The notes under the pieces are model-generated. The model was not told where the DNA came from. It saw only the letters and a program-made list of their open reading frames with translations, and searched no databases. A DNA stretch of 64,000 nt from an uncultured Pelagibacteraceae bacterium (GTDB lineage Bacteria > Pseudomonadota > Alphaproteobacteria > Pelagibacterales > AG-422-B15), in contig CACHCK010000002.1 in NCBI GenBank assembly GCA_902578305.1, forward strand, positions 129,907-193,906, written 5' to 3'. Each line of letters opens with the position of its first letter. Position 1 is the stretch's first letter. The position numbers and the translations under genes are program-made. Of this stretch, positions 29,468-38,832 are shown in pieces.

Positions 29468-30763
29468 TTATTTTTTTGTAAGCCTATATTCTATTGATCT
29501 TGAATGCCCGTCAAGACCTTCATTGTCTGCGATTTTAATAGCACTATCTCCAACTTGTTCAATGCCTTCTTTTGAAAATTCAACAAGTGATATTTTTTTG
29601 AGAAAATCAAAAACAGATAGTCCAGAAGAAAATTTAGCACTTCTAGAAGTGGGAAGTACATGGCTTGGACCTGCTAAATAGTCTCCAAGTGCCTCAGGTG
29701 TGTTACGGCCCATAAAAACTGCTCCAGCATTTTTTATTCTTTTAAGAATATCTTTCGGATTATCAACTAATAATTCCAAGTGTTCTGGTGCTAATTTATT
29801 AGATAATAAAACAGCTTCTTCAAGATTTTGAGTGATAATTATCTTTCCATTATTTTGCCAGCTTGAAGCCGCTATATCCTTTCGAGGAAGGGAATCTATC
29901 TGGTTCTCGACTTCTTTATTTACAGCATCTCCTAATTTCTGATCGGTTGTTAAAAGTATACTTTGTGCGCTTTGGTCATGTTCAGCTTGAGCAATGAGGT
30001 CGGCTGCAACAATTTTTGGATCATTTTTTTCATCAGCAATAATGACTACCTCTGATGGGCCAGCAAACATATCAATGCCTATGAAACCTGAAACTTGTCT
30101 TTTTGCTTCAGCAACATAAATATTGCCTGGTCCAACAATTTTATTAACAGATTTTATGGTCTTGGTTCCATATGCCAGAGCAGCAACAGCCTGGGCACCT
30201 CCTATACAGTATATTTTTTTTATTCCACAAATTTTTGCGGCATATAACACTGAAGAACTTATAGCGGTATTAGTCATTGGTGTAACCATGGTGATATCTT
30301 CAACGCCAGCTACAACCGCTGGTATTGTGTTCATAATTACTGTACTTGGATAACTTGCAGTACCACCTGGAACATAAATACCCACTGACTCAACTGGACG
30401 CCAAACATACCCTAACTTTGAGTTAAGATTGTCTTCATAAACTAAATCATTCGGTAATTGCTTCTCATGATAAGTGCGAACACGATCCATTGATACTTTA
30501 AGCGCATCACAAAGATCGCTCGGCACGTCACGTGATTGCCTTTCAATTTCATCTTCTCCAAGCAGTATGTTGTTAATATCAAGGCTATTTTTATCAAATT
30601 GATGAGTATATTTCAAAAGCGCTTCATCTCCGTTTTTTCTAATATCGTCAATGATCGCTGCCACAGTCTGAGTAACGTCCGAATCACTTGATCTGTTCAT
30701 TGTGAGAAGATTATTAAAATCATTCTCAAAATTTTGATCTACAGAATTAATTATTTTTGTCAT
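29468..30763 (-). CDS. hisD: histidinol dehydrogenase
   Basis: A 431-residue zinc enzyme that oxidises L-histidinol to L-histidine in two NAD-dependent steps. It has ESVGIYVPGGTASYPSTVIM, IVGPGNIYVAEAKR, FAGPSEVVIIAD, the AQAEHDQSAQ metal-ligand block and APEHLEL. Length is normal. It overlaps the DUF2948 gene by 17 bp. The other his genes here (hisZ, hisG) lie about 4 kb away in a separate unit. Confidence 0.97.
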   Translation of the reverse strand: MTKIINSVDQNFENDFNNLLTMNRSSDSDVTQTVAAIIDDIRKNGDEALLKYTHQFDKNSLDINNILLGEDEIERQSRDVPSDLCDALKVSMDRVRTYHEKQLPNDLVYEDNLNSKLGYVWRPVESVGIYVPGGTASYPSTVIMNTIPAVVAGVEDITMVTPMTNTAISSSVLYAAKICGIKKIYCIGGAQAVAALAYGTKTIKSVNKIVGPGNIYVAEAKRQVSGFIGIDMFAGPSEVVIIADEKNDPKIVAADLIAQAEHDQSAQSILLTTDQKLGDAVNKEVENQIDSLPRKDIAASSWQNNGKIIITQNLEEAVLLSNKLAPEHLELLVDNPKDILKRIKNAGAVFMGRNTPEALGDYLAGPSHVLPTSRSAKFSSGLSVFDFLKKISLVEFSKEGIEQVGDSAIKIADNEGLDGHSRSIEYRLTKK

Positions 30764-31169
30764 TCTCTATTTTTTCAATATTCCAGGGTTCACCCTGATC
30801 TTCTAACTTGCATCTTATTATTTCAGTTTCGAGCTTTATAATTGCATCATTTTTGAAAAGCAATTCAATTTCTATATTTTTAGAATTGTTAGGATAATAA
30901 TTAAAAGTTACGAGTTCTAGTGTCTTATTTTTGTTCAATTGATCTATATTTTTTGAGTAAACCGATAAAACATCTTCAAAGCTTAGTACTGCTTTTATTC
31001 TTTGATCTACTTTATTTACTATTTTTTCCTCCCACATAAATCTAGTAATCATAAGAAAAAATGACCTAATTGATGGCAAATATTTGATATCGTTTACTTC
31101 AATAAGTCCGTCTTGAAGTATGGTTGAGATAATTTTTAGCTCGTCAGTATCAATTGCATTAAGATTCAT
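30747..31169 (-). CDS. DUF2948 family protein
   Basis: 140 residues. The N-terminus has LKIISTILQDGLIEVNDIKY and then PSIRSFFLMITRFMWEE, matching the DUF2948 pattern (QDA..V.D...LP..R.F....NRF.WE). No signal peptide or membrane helix. Function unknown. The placement between murA and hisD is the conserved alphaproteobacterial location for this family and supports the assignment. It overlaps hisD by 17 bp and ends the gap to murA at 5 bp. Confidence 0.85.
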   Translation of the reverse strand: MNLNAIDTDELKIISTILQDGLIEVNDIKYLPSIRSFFLMITRFMWEEKIVNKVDQRIKAVLSFEDVLSVYSKNIDQLNKNKTLELVTFNYYPNNSKNIEIELLFKNDAIIKLETEIIRCKLEDQGEPWNIEKIENDKNN

Positions 31170-31174
31170 TTATC

Positions 31175-32437
31175 CTAATTTATTCTCCGAATATCTGCAC
31201 CACAAGCTTGCAATTTTTTCTCTATTTTCTCATAACCTCGATCAAGATGATAAATTCGGTTCAATGTTGTTTCACCTTTAGCAACCAATCCAGCTAAAAT
31301 TAAACTTACCGAGGCCCGTAAATCAGTTGCCATGACTTGAGCTGAAATAAACCCTTTGCATGGATTAATAACTGCTGTTTTCCCTTTGGTTTCAATATTA
31401 GCGCCCATACGGTTTAGTTCTGGAACATGCATGAATCTGTTTTCAAAAATGTTTTCAGTTATTTGTGATTTAGATTTTCCAAGAGATAATAAAACCATCA
31501 TTTGTGCTTGTACATCAGTTGGAAACCCAGGATATTCCATTGTGTTAATATCAATACCATCAGAGATCTCGGATTGATTAACAATAATGCTATTCTCACC
31601 CATTGAGTAATTAATAGATAGCTCATTCAATAATTCCAATACATTGCTGATATGCTCAAGGTTCAGATTTGTAATCTTGAGATCGTTACCAATTATAGTT
31701 CCTCCAATTATATATGTGATTGCTTCTATGCGATCAGGGATAATTGAGTGGACAGCACCTTGGAGCTGGTCAACGCCTTGAATGTGAACGTTTCTGTTTT
31801 CTCCTAATTCGATTTTAGCGCCCATCTTATTAAGACAATCAATAAGATCCATAACCTCAGGCTCAACTGCGATATTTCTAATTTCACTTTCTCCTCGAGC
31901 AAGCGATGCAGCCATAATTATGTTTTCAGTAGCTCCTACTGATACTTTTGAAAAATTAATTTTATTTCCTTTTAAGCCATTTGGAGCGCTACATTTAATA
32001 TATCCACCATCTAATTCAAATGCTGCGCCAAGTTTCGTTAATGCATTTATGTGCAAATCTACTGGTCGAGCACCTATTGCGCACCCCCCTGGAAGAGATA
32101 CGCTAGCGTGCCTTTTACGTGCAAGTAATGGCCCAAGAACTAATATACTAGCCCTCATCTTTCTAACTAAATCGTACTCCGCTATTGTACTTTCAGAGTC
32201 TGAATAACGAAGTGTAAGACGATTTGTATTAACATCTTTTTTTGTAACATTGACACCAAGCGATGATAAAACTGCTGACATTGTATTTACATCAACTAAA
32301 TCAGGTACGTTTTCGAGTTCTAAATTTTCATTAGTAAGAATACTTGCAGCCATTATTGGGAGAGATGCATTTTTTGATCCACTGACAGGAACAGTACCCT
32401 GGAGAAGATTTCCTCCATTTATCAAAATTTTTTGCAT
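31175..32437 (-). CDS. murA: UDP-N-acetylglucosamine 1-carboxyvinyltransferase
   Basis: 420 residues, the first committed enzyme of peptidoglycan synthesis, using PEP. N-terminal KILINGGNLLQGTVPVSGSKNA is the family opening. The catalytic cysteine lies in LPGGCAIGARPVDLH, so this copy should be fosfomycin-sensitive. GFPTDVQAQMMVLLSLGKS and the C-terminal RGYEKIEKKL complete the match. It lies 7 bp after dcd. Confidence 0.97.
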   Translation of the reverse strand: MQKILINGGNLLQGTVPVSGSKNASLPIMAASILTNENLELENVPDLVDVNTMSAVLSSLGVNVTKKDVNTNRLTLRYSDSESTIAEYDLVRKMRASILVLGPLLARKRHASVSLPGGCAIGARPVDLHINALTKLGAAFELDGGYIKCSAPNGLKGNKINFSKVSVGATENIIMAASLARGESEIRNIAVEPEVMDLIDCLNKMGAKIELGENRNVHIQGVDQLQGAVHSIIPDRIEAITYIIGGTIIGNDLKITNLNLEHISNVLELLNELSINYSMGENSIIVNQSEISDGIDINTMEYPGFPTDVQAQMMVLLSLGKSKSQITENIFENRFMHVPELNRMGANIETKGKTAVINPCKGFISAQVMATDLRASVSLILAGLVAKGETTLNRIYHLDRGYEKIEKKLQACGADIRRIN

Positions 32438-32444
32438 GAACGAT

Positions 32445-32999
32445 TTAAAGTTTAGGTAAAGTAACCCCTGTTTGCATCATATATTTACCTTTACGATCTT
32501 TATATGAAACTTCTGGTGGCGCTTCTCCCTTATAGAATAAAAACTGGCACGCTCCCTCATTAGCATAAATTTTTGCAGGTAATGGAGTTGTGTTAGAAAA
32601 TTCTAAAGTTACGTGACCCTCCCACTCTGGTTCAAGAGGAGTAACATTTACGATAATGCCACATCTTGCATAAGTTGATTTTCCTAAACAAACTACAAGA
32701 ACATCGCGAGGAATTCTAAAATACTCAACGGTTCTTGCTAATGCAAATGAGTTAGGTGGAATAATGCATTCTTTACCTGGCCGATCTACAAACCCTTTAT
32801 CATCAAAGTTTTTTGGATCGACTAAAGCAGAATCTACATTGGTAAAAATTTTAAATTCTTCTGAAACTCTTGCATCGTATCCATATGATGAGAGACCAAA
32901 TGAAATTGTGCCTTCTTTTTTTTGTCCATCAACGAACGGTTCAATCATTCCTTCTTCCAAGGCTTTTTTCTTTATCCAGTTATCCGACATGATTGTCAT
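32445..32999 (-). CDS. dcd: dCTP deaminase
   Basis: A 184-residue trimeric enzyme that makes dUTP from dCTP. It has [20 protein letters not shown] at the N-terminus, [20 protein letters not shown] with the catalytic region, and [20 protein letters not shown]. Either ATG 32999 (MTIMSDNW) or ATG 32990 (MSDNW) could be used; the second gives the usual family start. It follows a 44-residue gene by 1 bp. Confidence 0.95.
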   Translation of the reverse strand: MTIMSDNWIKKKALEEGMIEPFVDGQKKEGTISFGLSSYGYDARVSEEFKIFTNVDSALVDPKNFDDKGFVDRPGKECIIPPNSFALARTVEYFRIPRDVLVVCLGKSTYARCGIIVNVTPLEPEWEGHVTLEFSNTTPLPAKIYANEGACQFLFYKGEAPPEVSYKDRKGKYMMQTGVTLPKL

Positions 33000-33000
33000 A

Positions 33001-33135
33001 TTAATCTTCTTTCTTTTGCCTTCTTTGAAACTCTTTTCTTTTTCTTAAATTTTGCCTTAGTGCCTCAGCAAGCCTTTCTGTGCTGTCGAGCTTTTTATCC
33101 TTTTGCTCTTCCTTCGAGGAATTGTTTGATTTCAT
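33001..33135 (-). CDS. 44-residue conserved-looking small protein
   Basis: A complete 44-codon ORF from ATG 33135 to TAA 33001-33003, one base before dcd. It is almost entirely charged, and its middle, [19 protein letters not shown], resembles a family of very small alphaproteobacterial proteins with an ALRxNLxRRK core. It overlaps the preceding small gene by 41 bp in a different frame, which implies translational coupling. It is too short for usual gene callers. Function unknown; nucleic-acid binding is possible from its basic helix. Confidence 0.65.
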   Translation of the reverse strand: MKSNNSSKEEQKDKKLDSTERLAEALRQNLRKRKEFQRRQKKED

Positions 33136-33283
33136 CTTTATTTAACCCTGCTTTTTTTAATTCTTTGATGAGCTTTTCTTCTTCTTTTTTATCCGTGTTA
33201 TCAGAAAACTTAGCCTCACGTTTCTGCTGCTTGGCCATCGCTCTCTCCCCACGTTTTGATTTATAATCGTGATGAATACCCAT
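33095..33283 (-). CDS. 62-residue small basic protein
   Basis: I chose ATG 33283 (MGIHHDYKSKRGERAMAKQQ) because GGAG sits 6 bases upstream; the longest frame from 33316 would swallow that ribosome site. The protein is charged and helical, ending in [20 protein letters not shown]. No membrane segment. It overlaps the next small gene by 41 bp. The three genes (this one, the 44-residue gene and dcd) look like one unit. No family function known to me. Confidence 0.62.
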   Translation of the reverse strand: MGIHHDYKSKRGERAMAKQQKREAKFSDNTDKKEEEKLIKELKKAGLNKDEIKQFLEGRAKG

Positions 33284-33368
33284 AATTAACTCCATGAATT
33301 GCGCTACTTTATACAATATTTAATGGATTCTCTAGTAAAAACAAGGGACGCTCATTCCCAGTTATCTG

Positions 33369-34538
33369 CTACTCTTTTATGAATAAATCGCTTGAGAAAT
33401 CTGAAAACTTTTCTGAGCCACTTTCTGTAACACGTAATGAGTGACTTGCCTCTACTCCCCAATCACCAAATTGCATAACAGCAATCATATGAAAGGTTAC
33501 ATTTGGTTGTAAAATAGTTGGATCACCTTTTGATATGTTTATTGTGTGCTCACCCCAATCAGGTGGATAACCAATTCCAATAGAGTATCCAGTCCGAGAT
33601 TCCTTTTTGATATCGTATTTATCTAATACTGCCCAAAATTTTTGCGCAACATCATCTGCTGTATTGCCTGGCTTTATGGCTGATATACCCTCATTTAGCG
33701 CCTCATTAGTTGCATGTATGGCGTCAATTTTTTTTTGTTCTGCTTTTCCAAGCAGAACTGTTCTTGCAAGTGGTGCATGATACCTTTTATAAACACCGGC
33801 AATTTCAATTATTGTTGCTTCGCCCTTAACAAATCTTTCCTGCGTAGCCGTTAGATGTGAGGCAGAAGTCCCAGCTCCAGTTGGAAGTAAAGTTGCTATA
33901 CTTGAATATTCTCCTCCATACTCTGGAGTTCCATAAAACATTGCTTTTTGTATCTCTCCAACTGCATCACATTGTCTAACACCTGGATTGATAACATCAA
34001 TTGCAGTTTGCATTGATTTATCAGTAATTAAAGCGGCGTTTTTCATGAGATCAATTTCTGCATCTGATTTCACAAATCTTACCCAATTCACAAGGCGCTC
34101 ACAATCTTTCAGCGTGGCATCAGGAAGCCCATCTAATAATTTTTTATAACAAAATGCCGTGAAATAATGACTGTCCATTTCAAGTCCAATTGAAAGTTTG
34201 TCCCAATTTTTATTTTTAATTATTTCAATCAAATAATCATAAGGATGATTTGGCCATGTATGTATATATTTTTCAGCGTATACAATTATATTTTCTTGTG
34301 ACCAGCAGTTTTGAAGGAATGCCCCTCCAGCATCTTGATCACGTACGAAAAGTAAAGGTTCTTCTGAGTCTACATGTATAATTACACATTGAGCATAATA
34401 AAAAGACCATGCATCATAACCGGTAAGGTAATTTATGTTTGCTGTATCTTGAGAGATTAATAAATCAATACCCTTTTCTTGCATTGATTTTTTTACTTTA
34501 TTTAGTCTTTCAATATACTCACTTTTAGAAAATATCAT
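33369..34538 (-). CDS. M24-family hydrolase, ectoine hydrolase (DoeA/EutD)-like
   Basis: 389 residues with a creatinase-like N-terminal domain (INYLTGYDAWSFYYAQ) and a pita-bread C-terminal domain (GYSIGIGYPPDWGEHTINIS, FGDWGVEASHSLRV). The pattern closely follows DoeA/EutD ectoine hydrolases. The first M24 metal-ligand segment reads EIAGVYKRYHAPLARTV: where metal-dependent M24 peptidases have two aspartates, this has Glu and Pro. It should therefore act without the usual dinuclear metal site, as in creatinase. Its start overlaps the M20 amidohydrolase stop. Confidence 0.82.
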   Translation of the reverse strand: MIFSKSEYIERLNKVKKSMQEKGIDLLISQDTANINYLTGYDAWSFYYAQCVIIHVDSEEPLLFVRDQDAGGAFLQNCWSQENIIVYAEKYIHTWPNHPYDYLIEIIKNKNWDKLSIGLEMDSHYFTAFCYKKLLDGLPDATLKDCERLVNWVRFVKSDAEIDLMKNAALITDKSMQTAIDVINPGVRQCDAVGEIQKAMFYGTPEYGGEYSSIATLLPTGAGTSASHLTATQERFVKGEATIIEIAGVYKRYHAPLARTVLLGKAEQKKIDAIHATNEALNEGISAIKPGNTADDVAQKFWAVLDKYDIKKESRTGYSIGIGYPPDWGEHTINISKGDPTILQPNVTFHMIAVMQFGDWGVEASHSLRVTESGSEKFSDFSSDLFIKE

Positions 34539-35701
34539 TAATCATTAAGTCTTTCTTCAACAAGTTTAGACCAAAATGATGAACCAATGACAAGAAGCTT
34601 GTCGTTAAAATCATAATTTGAAGAATGTAAAGATTGTCCATGAGTTCCTTCTGTTCCATTTCCAATTAAAATATAGCATCCAGGCTTAACCATTAGCATC
34701 TGGGCAAAATCCTCAGAAAATAATTTTGGATCACAATTTCCATCTACTTTATCCTCTCCAAATAGGTCAGCTGCAACCTTACTTGCAAAAGCTGCTTGAT
34801 CTCTAGAATTAATTGTCATGTTTGTTCTTGTGAGGTAATTAAAATCATAATCGACACCATGTGCTTTCGCCGTTCCATCTACAATATCTTTCATGCTGCG
34901 TTCAATAATTTGATTGGCTTCTGGTGACAACGCACGTGCATCACCTGAAATGATAGAATGACCGGGTAGTATATTTTCATTGCCATCAGATTCAAATTTT
35001 GTGACTGAAACAACACCATTCATAGCTGGATTAATTTTTCTCGAAACAATTGATTGAAGAGCTGTTATTATTTGAGTACCTACTGTAATAGTATCAACGC
35101 CCATGTGTGGCAAGGCTGAATGACCTCCCTGACCTCTTAATTCAATTTTAAATAAACTTTCGCTTGCAGTGATAGTTCCTGCTCTTGTTGCAAAGGTTCC
35201 AAGTTCCATACCAGGCAAATTATGAAAAGCGTATACCTCATCCATTGGGAACTTTTCAAACAGCCCATCATCTATCATTGCTTGAGCTCCCTGAGTTTTT
35301 TCTTCATCAGGTTGAAAAATAAAATAAACAGTTCCGTTAAAATTTTTTGTATTACATAGATATTTAGCTGCACCTAGAGCCATTGCTGTATGACCATCGT
35401 GACCACACGCATGCATTTTACCTTCGTGATTGGACTTATACGTGCAGTCATTTTCCTCTGTTACCGGTAATGCATCCATATCTGCTCGAATACCAATACT
35501 TTTATTACTGTTTCCATTTTTGAGAACAGCAACAATTCCGGTCTTACCTATGCCTTCATATACTTCCAGTCCAAAACTCTTTAAAATATCCGCAACTTTT
35601 GATGAGGTTATATCTAAGTCAAAATTTAGCTCAGGATGCGCATGAAAATCATGACGCCACTCAAGCATTTCCTTCTCATAATTTTGTGTAACTGAATTCA
35701 T
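34538..35701 (-). CDS. M20 family amidohydrolase
   Basis: 387 residues. It has RADMDALPVTEENDCTY, the metal-binding KMHACGHDGHTAMALGAA and FIFQPDEEKTQGAQ, and the lid-domain entry GQGGHSALPHMGVD. This is the HipO/IAA-amino-acid hydrolase subgroup, which cleaves N-acyl amino acids. With the ectoine-hydrolase-like protein downstream it could deacylate a ring-opening product, but the dedicated ectoine deacetylase DoeB belongs to a different family, so the pathway assignment is tentative. Confidence 0.92.
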   Translation of the reverse strand: MNSVTQNYEKEMLEWRHDFHAHPELNFDLDITSSKVADILKSFGLEVYEGIGKTGIVAVLKNGNSNKSIGIRADMDALPVTEENDCTYKSNHEGKMHACGHDGHTAMALGAAKYLCNTKNFNGTVYFIFQPDEEKTQGAQAMIDDGLFEKFPMDEVYAFHNLPGMELGTFATRAGTITASESLFKIELRGQGGHSALPHMGVDTITVGTQIITALQSIVSRKINPAMNGVVSVTKFESDGNENILPGHSIISGDARALSPEANQIIERSMKDIVDGTAKAHGVDYDFNYLTRTNMTINSRDQAAFASKVAADLFGEDKVDGNCDPKLFSEDFAQMLMVKPGCYILIGNGTEGTHGQSLHSSNYDFNDKLLVIGSSFWSKLVEERLND

Positions 35702-35711
35702 GCGGAATAAT

Positions 35712-36854
35712 TTATAATTTTTTTCTTAGCCAGCTGTGAAACCTTTTAATTTCATACTCTTCAGGCATTAATGTTCCGTTTTTTCTTGTTGGATTATGTA
35801 TGCCTTTTTGATTCAGTTCGCAAGCTTCTGCATCTTGTTTCATGACTAATACAGCAAAATCAACAACATTTTTCATTGAATATTTTTTATCTTTAAGAGT
35901 TTCTTTTCTAAATACCCACTCTGCTGTAACTTCTGTAAGTTCCTCTGATAAAGGAAGAATACGAACCATTCTAATATGATCAGTAAATATTGCTAAAAAC
36001 ATAGAAGGCCAAGTAGTCATGTAAATGTAACCAGGAAAATCAGTTTGATTTTCCAAGTACTCTACTCGATGACCTTGTGCGCTTCCATTCATTGACCAAG
36101 TTTCAGTACCTTTTTTCATTCCACCTTTGTACTTTGGATCATCATGATGAGTAAAACGTTTCCAGTTTGGATCATCTTTAATATCTACTAACCTTCTTCC
36201 ATAAATAGGGACTAGGTCAGATAGTTCAGGATGAAGGTTGGGACAATGTAAACATTCACTATAATTTTCCCAAAATATTTTCCAATTACACTTAATTTGC
36301 TTCTTCCAGGTATGACCTATTTTATAGTCACTAACATTGAGTTGAGAAAAAGCATCACTGTAATCTGGAAATACTTTTTTTGCATTCCATTTAGCGTTTT
36401 TATTCATGTTAATAAAAACCAACCCATTCCAAACTTTAATTTTTACTTTTGTTAGACAATTTTCATCTTTTCTAAAATTTTTAGGATCAATAATAGATGT
36501 AGTTCTAACTAAATTTCCATTACTGGCGTTATATGACCATTGATGGTATGGGCAAACTAGTAAATTTGATTTTAGTTTGCCACTTTTTTCTTTTTTTAAA
36601 ATTGAACCTCGGTGACTACATGAATTATAAAAAGCATTTATTTCTCCTTCTTTATCTCGAACAATGAGTATATTAAATTTACTGATTTCAACTGTGTGAA
36701 AAGATAAAGGTTTTGAAATAGTGTCCACGTGGCAAACATATAGCCATTCTTTAGACAAAACTTTTGAAATCTCTTTATCGAATTGCTTTTGATTGAAATA
36801 CCAATTTAAAGGTAGAGATTTTTCAGTTTTTTTTAAAATATATCCTTCTGACAT
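35712..36854 (-). CDS. Rieske-type ring-hydroxylating oxygenase alpha subunit
   Basis: 380 residues. The N-terminal Rieske domain has CSHRG and CPYHQW as the two 2Fe-2S ligand motifs. The catalytic domain has the mononuclear-iron motif NYSECLHCPNLHPEL with the two histidines. This architecture covers aromatic dioxygenases and also quaternary-amine demethylases such as carnitine or glycine-betaine monooxygenase. The neighbours (M20 and ectoine-hydrolase-like M24 enzymes) make a nitrogenous osmolyte more likely than an arene. No reductase gene is adjacent. Confidence 0.9.
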   Translation of the reverse strand: MSEGYILKKTEKSLPLNWYFNQKQFDKEISKVLSKEWLYVCHVDTISKPLSFHTVEISKFNILIVRDKEGEINAFYNSCSHRGSILKKEKSGKLKSNLLVCPYHQWSYNASNGNLVRTTSIIDPKNFRKDENCLTKVKIKVWNGLVFINMNKNAKWNAKKVFPDYSDAFSQLNVSDYKIGHTWKKQIKCNWKIFWENYSECLHCPNLHPELSDLVPIYGRRLVDIKDDPNWKRFTHHDDPKYKGGMKKGTETWSMNGSAQGHRVEYLENQTDFPGYIYMTTWPSMFLAIFTDHIRMVRILPLSEELTEVTAEWVFRKETLKDKKYSMKNVVDFAVLVMKQDAEACELNQKGIHNPTRKNGTLMPEEYEIKRFHSWLRKKL

Positions 36855-36899
36855 GCTTGTAAAAATTTTATACCCTTATATTGTCTAAGACTAGATATT

Positions 36900-38828
36900 A
36901 TGAGAAAAATTCATTGGATTATCCTACTCAGTACATTAGGTTTTTTGATTTTAATTGGTTCTCTTTATTTATACAACTTATACAATGTACCTGTCCTGTC
37001 AAAGGAAGACATTCAAAAACTATCCGAAGAGGCAAAAGAGCAAAGAGAGAATATTACTAAGCAAACCATTTTTGAACCATTTGAGTTTAAAAAGCCAAGT
37101 AAAAATAAAAATGTATACTTTGGTGATCTTCATGTTCACTCCAGTTTATCATTCGACTCATATATTTTTGGAAACCGTTACGGCTTAGAAGAAACTTATA
37201 ATTTTGCAAAAGGTGAGCCAATGCAGAATATGTTTGGTGAAACGATGCAAATTTCAAGACCACTTGACTTTGCAGCTGTTACTGATCACGCAGAAACATT
37301 TGGCCTTCAAGAAAGTTGTGCTGACCCAGAAATTACTGATGAGTCACGACTTACATGTGAAAGACTGGAGTCTCCTAGCTATCGTTTTTTTATTGGTCTG
37401 CGTGAAACTTCAGTTGCGCGACCGCCAGTCAGTATCATGTCCGAAGCAATAGGAGATAAGGAAAAAGAAAAGCGTTTTGTAAGATCAACATGGGATAAAA
37501 TTATAAAAGCTGCAGATCTTCATTATGAGCCTGGAAAATTTACAACTTTCGTTGCATACGAATATTCACCTACATTACCTGATGGTGGATATAATCACAG
37601 GAACGTCATATTTAAAAATAATACAGTTCCAGAAAAAGCTTATTCGCTGTTTGATGCACATACTGCCATTGATTTGTGGAAAAAATTGATAGAAAACTGT
37701 AATCATCCATGTGAATTTATGACAATACCGCACAACGGTAATAGATCATGGGGATATGCGTTTGCAAATCACACCATAGACAATGATAAATATACAATTA
37801 ATGATTGGAAACTCAGAAATGATAACGAACCGTTAGTTGAAATTTTTCAAGATAAAGGAAGTTCTGAGTGCAGTACATTTTTTGGAAGCACAGATGAAGA
37901 ATGCGATATTGAGCAGTTTTATCCAAAGTGTAAAAAGGAAAATGATACTCTTTGTATTCAGGAAACTTCTATGGCGCGCGATGGTCTAAAAATTGGACTG
38001 ACCCTCGAAGATGAAATAGGCTTTAATCCACTTGATTTTGGTATGATTGGTAGTTCTGACTCACATAATTCAAATCCTGGGGATACTGAGGAATGGGATT
38101 ACAGAGGTCGCACTAGTTTTGTTGGACCATCTAAAGTGAGAGTGAAGGATGGTTTACTTTTAACTCAACTAGTAAATAATCCAGGCGGACTAGCCGCAAT
38201 TTGGGCTGAGGAAAATAATAGAGATGCATTGTTTGAGGCAATGCAAAAAAAAGAAGTGTATGCGACCAGTGGTACGCGAATTAAATTAAGATTTTTTCTA
38301 AATTTCAATGGCACCGAAGAATTACTAAACTCATTAGACCCAATAGCTGAGTCTTATAAAAATGGTCATCCAATGGGAAGTACGGTAATGAATGGTTCGA
38401 TGCAACAACCTAAATTTTATATAACTGCTGAGAGAGATTCGTTGAGTGCTCCTTTAGACAAAATTCAAATTATCAAAGGGTGGACTGAGAATGGAAAAAT
38501 AAATGAAGTTGTTTACGATGTGATTTGTAGCGATGATAGAGAAATAAATAATAGAAGCAACAAATGTAAGGAAACTAAAGCAAGTGTAAATTTTGAAAAT
38601 TGTTCTTTCGATGAAAACTATGGATCTGATCGATTAGAAGTAATTTGGACGGATACTGAATATACACCTGATCAAAATACATTTTATTATGCAAGAGTTA
38701 TTGAAAATCCTACTTGTCGTTGGTCAACTTATGATAGTATTAGAATTGATCAAAAACCTGCTAAAAATTATCCAAAAATTATGCGTGAGATGGCATGGTC
38801 TTCACCTATTTGGATAAAAAATAAATAA
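36900..38828 (+). CDS. DUF3604 protein, membrane-anchored PHP-like
   Basis: 642 residues with an N-terminal membrane anchor (about 7-27) and a large extracytoplasmic part. DUF3604 marks are NVYFGDLHVHSSLSFDSYIF, DFAAVTDHAETFG and GSSDSHNSNPG, which resemble PHP-domain metal ligands (HxH, D-H, SDSH). Family function is unestablished; a periplasmic metallo-phosphoesterase is a reasonable guess. It diverges from the Rieske gene across 45 bp and is followed 4 bp later by a carbonic anhydrase. Confidence 0.87.
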   Translation: MRKIHWIILLSTLGFLILIGSLYLYNLYNVPVLSKEDIQKLSEEAKEQRENITKQTIFEPFEFKKPSKNKNVYFGDLHVHSSLSFDSYIFGNRYGLEETYNFAKGEPMQNMFGETMQISRPLDFAAVTDHAETFGLQESCADPEITDESRLTCERLESPSYRFFIGLRETSVARPPVSIMSEAIGDKEKEKRFVRSTWDKIIKAADLHYEPGKFTTFVAYEYSPTLPDGGYNHRNVIFKNNTVPEKAYSLFDAHTAIDLWKKLIENCNHPCEFMTIPHNGNRSWGYAFANHTIDNDKYTINDWKLRNDNEPLVEIFQDKGSSECSTFFGSTDEECDIEQFYPKCKKENDTLCIQETSMARDGLKIGLTLEDEIGFNPLDFGMIGSSDSHNSNPGDTEEWDYRGRTSFVGPSKVRVKDGLLLTQLVNNPGGLAAIWAEENNRDALFEAMQKKEVYATSGTRIKLRFFLNFNGTEELLNSLDPIAESYKNGHPMGSTVMNGSMQQPKFYITAERDSLSAPLDKIQIIKGWTENGKINEVVYDVICSDDREINNRSNKCKETKASVNFENCSFDENYGSDRLEVIWTDTEYTPDQNTFYYARVIENPTCRWSTYDSIRIDQKPAKNYPKIMREMAWSSPIWIKNK

Positions 38829-38832
38829 GTGA

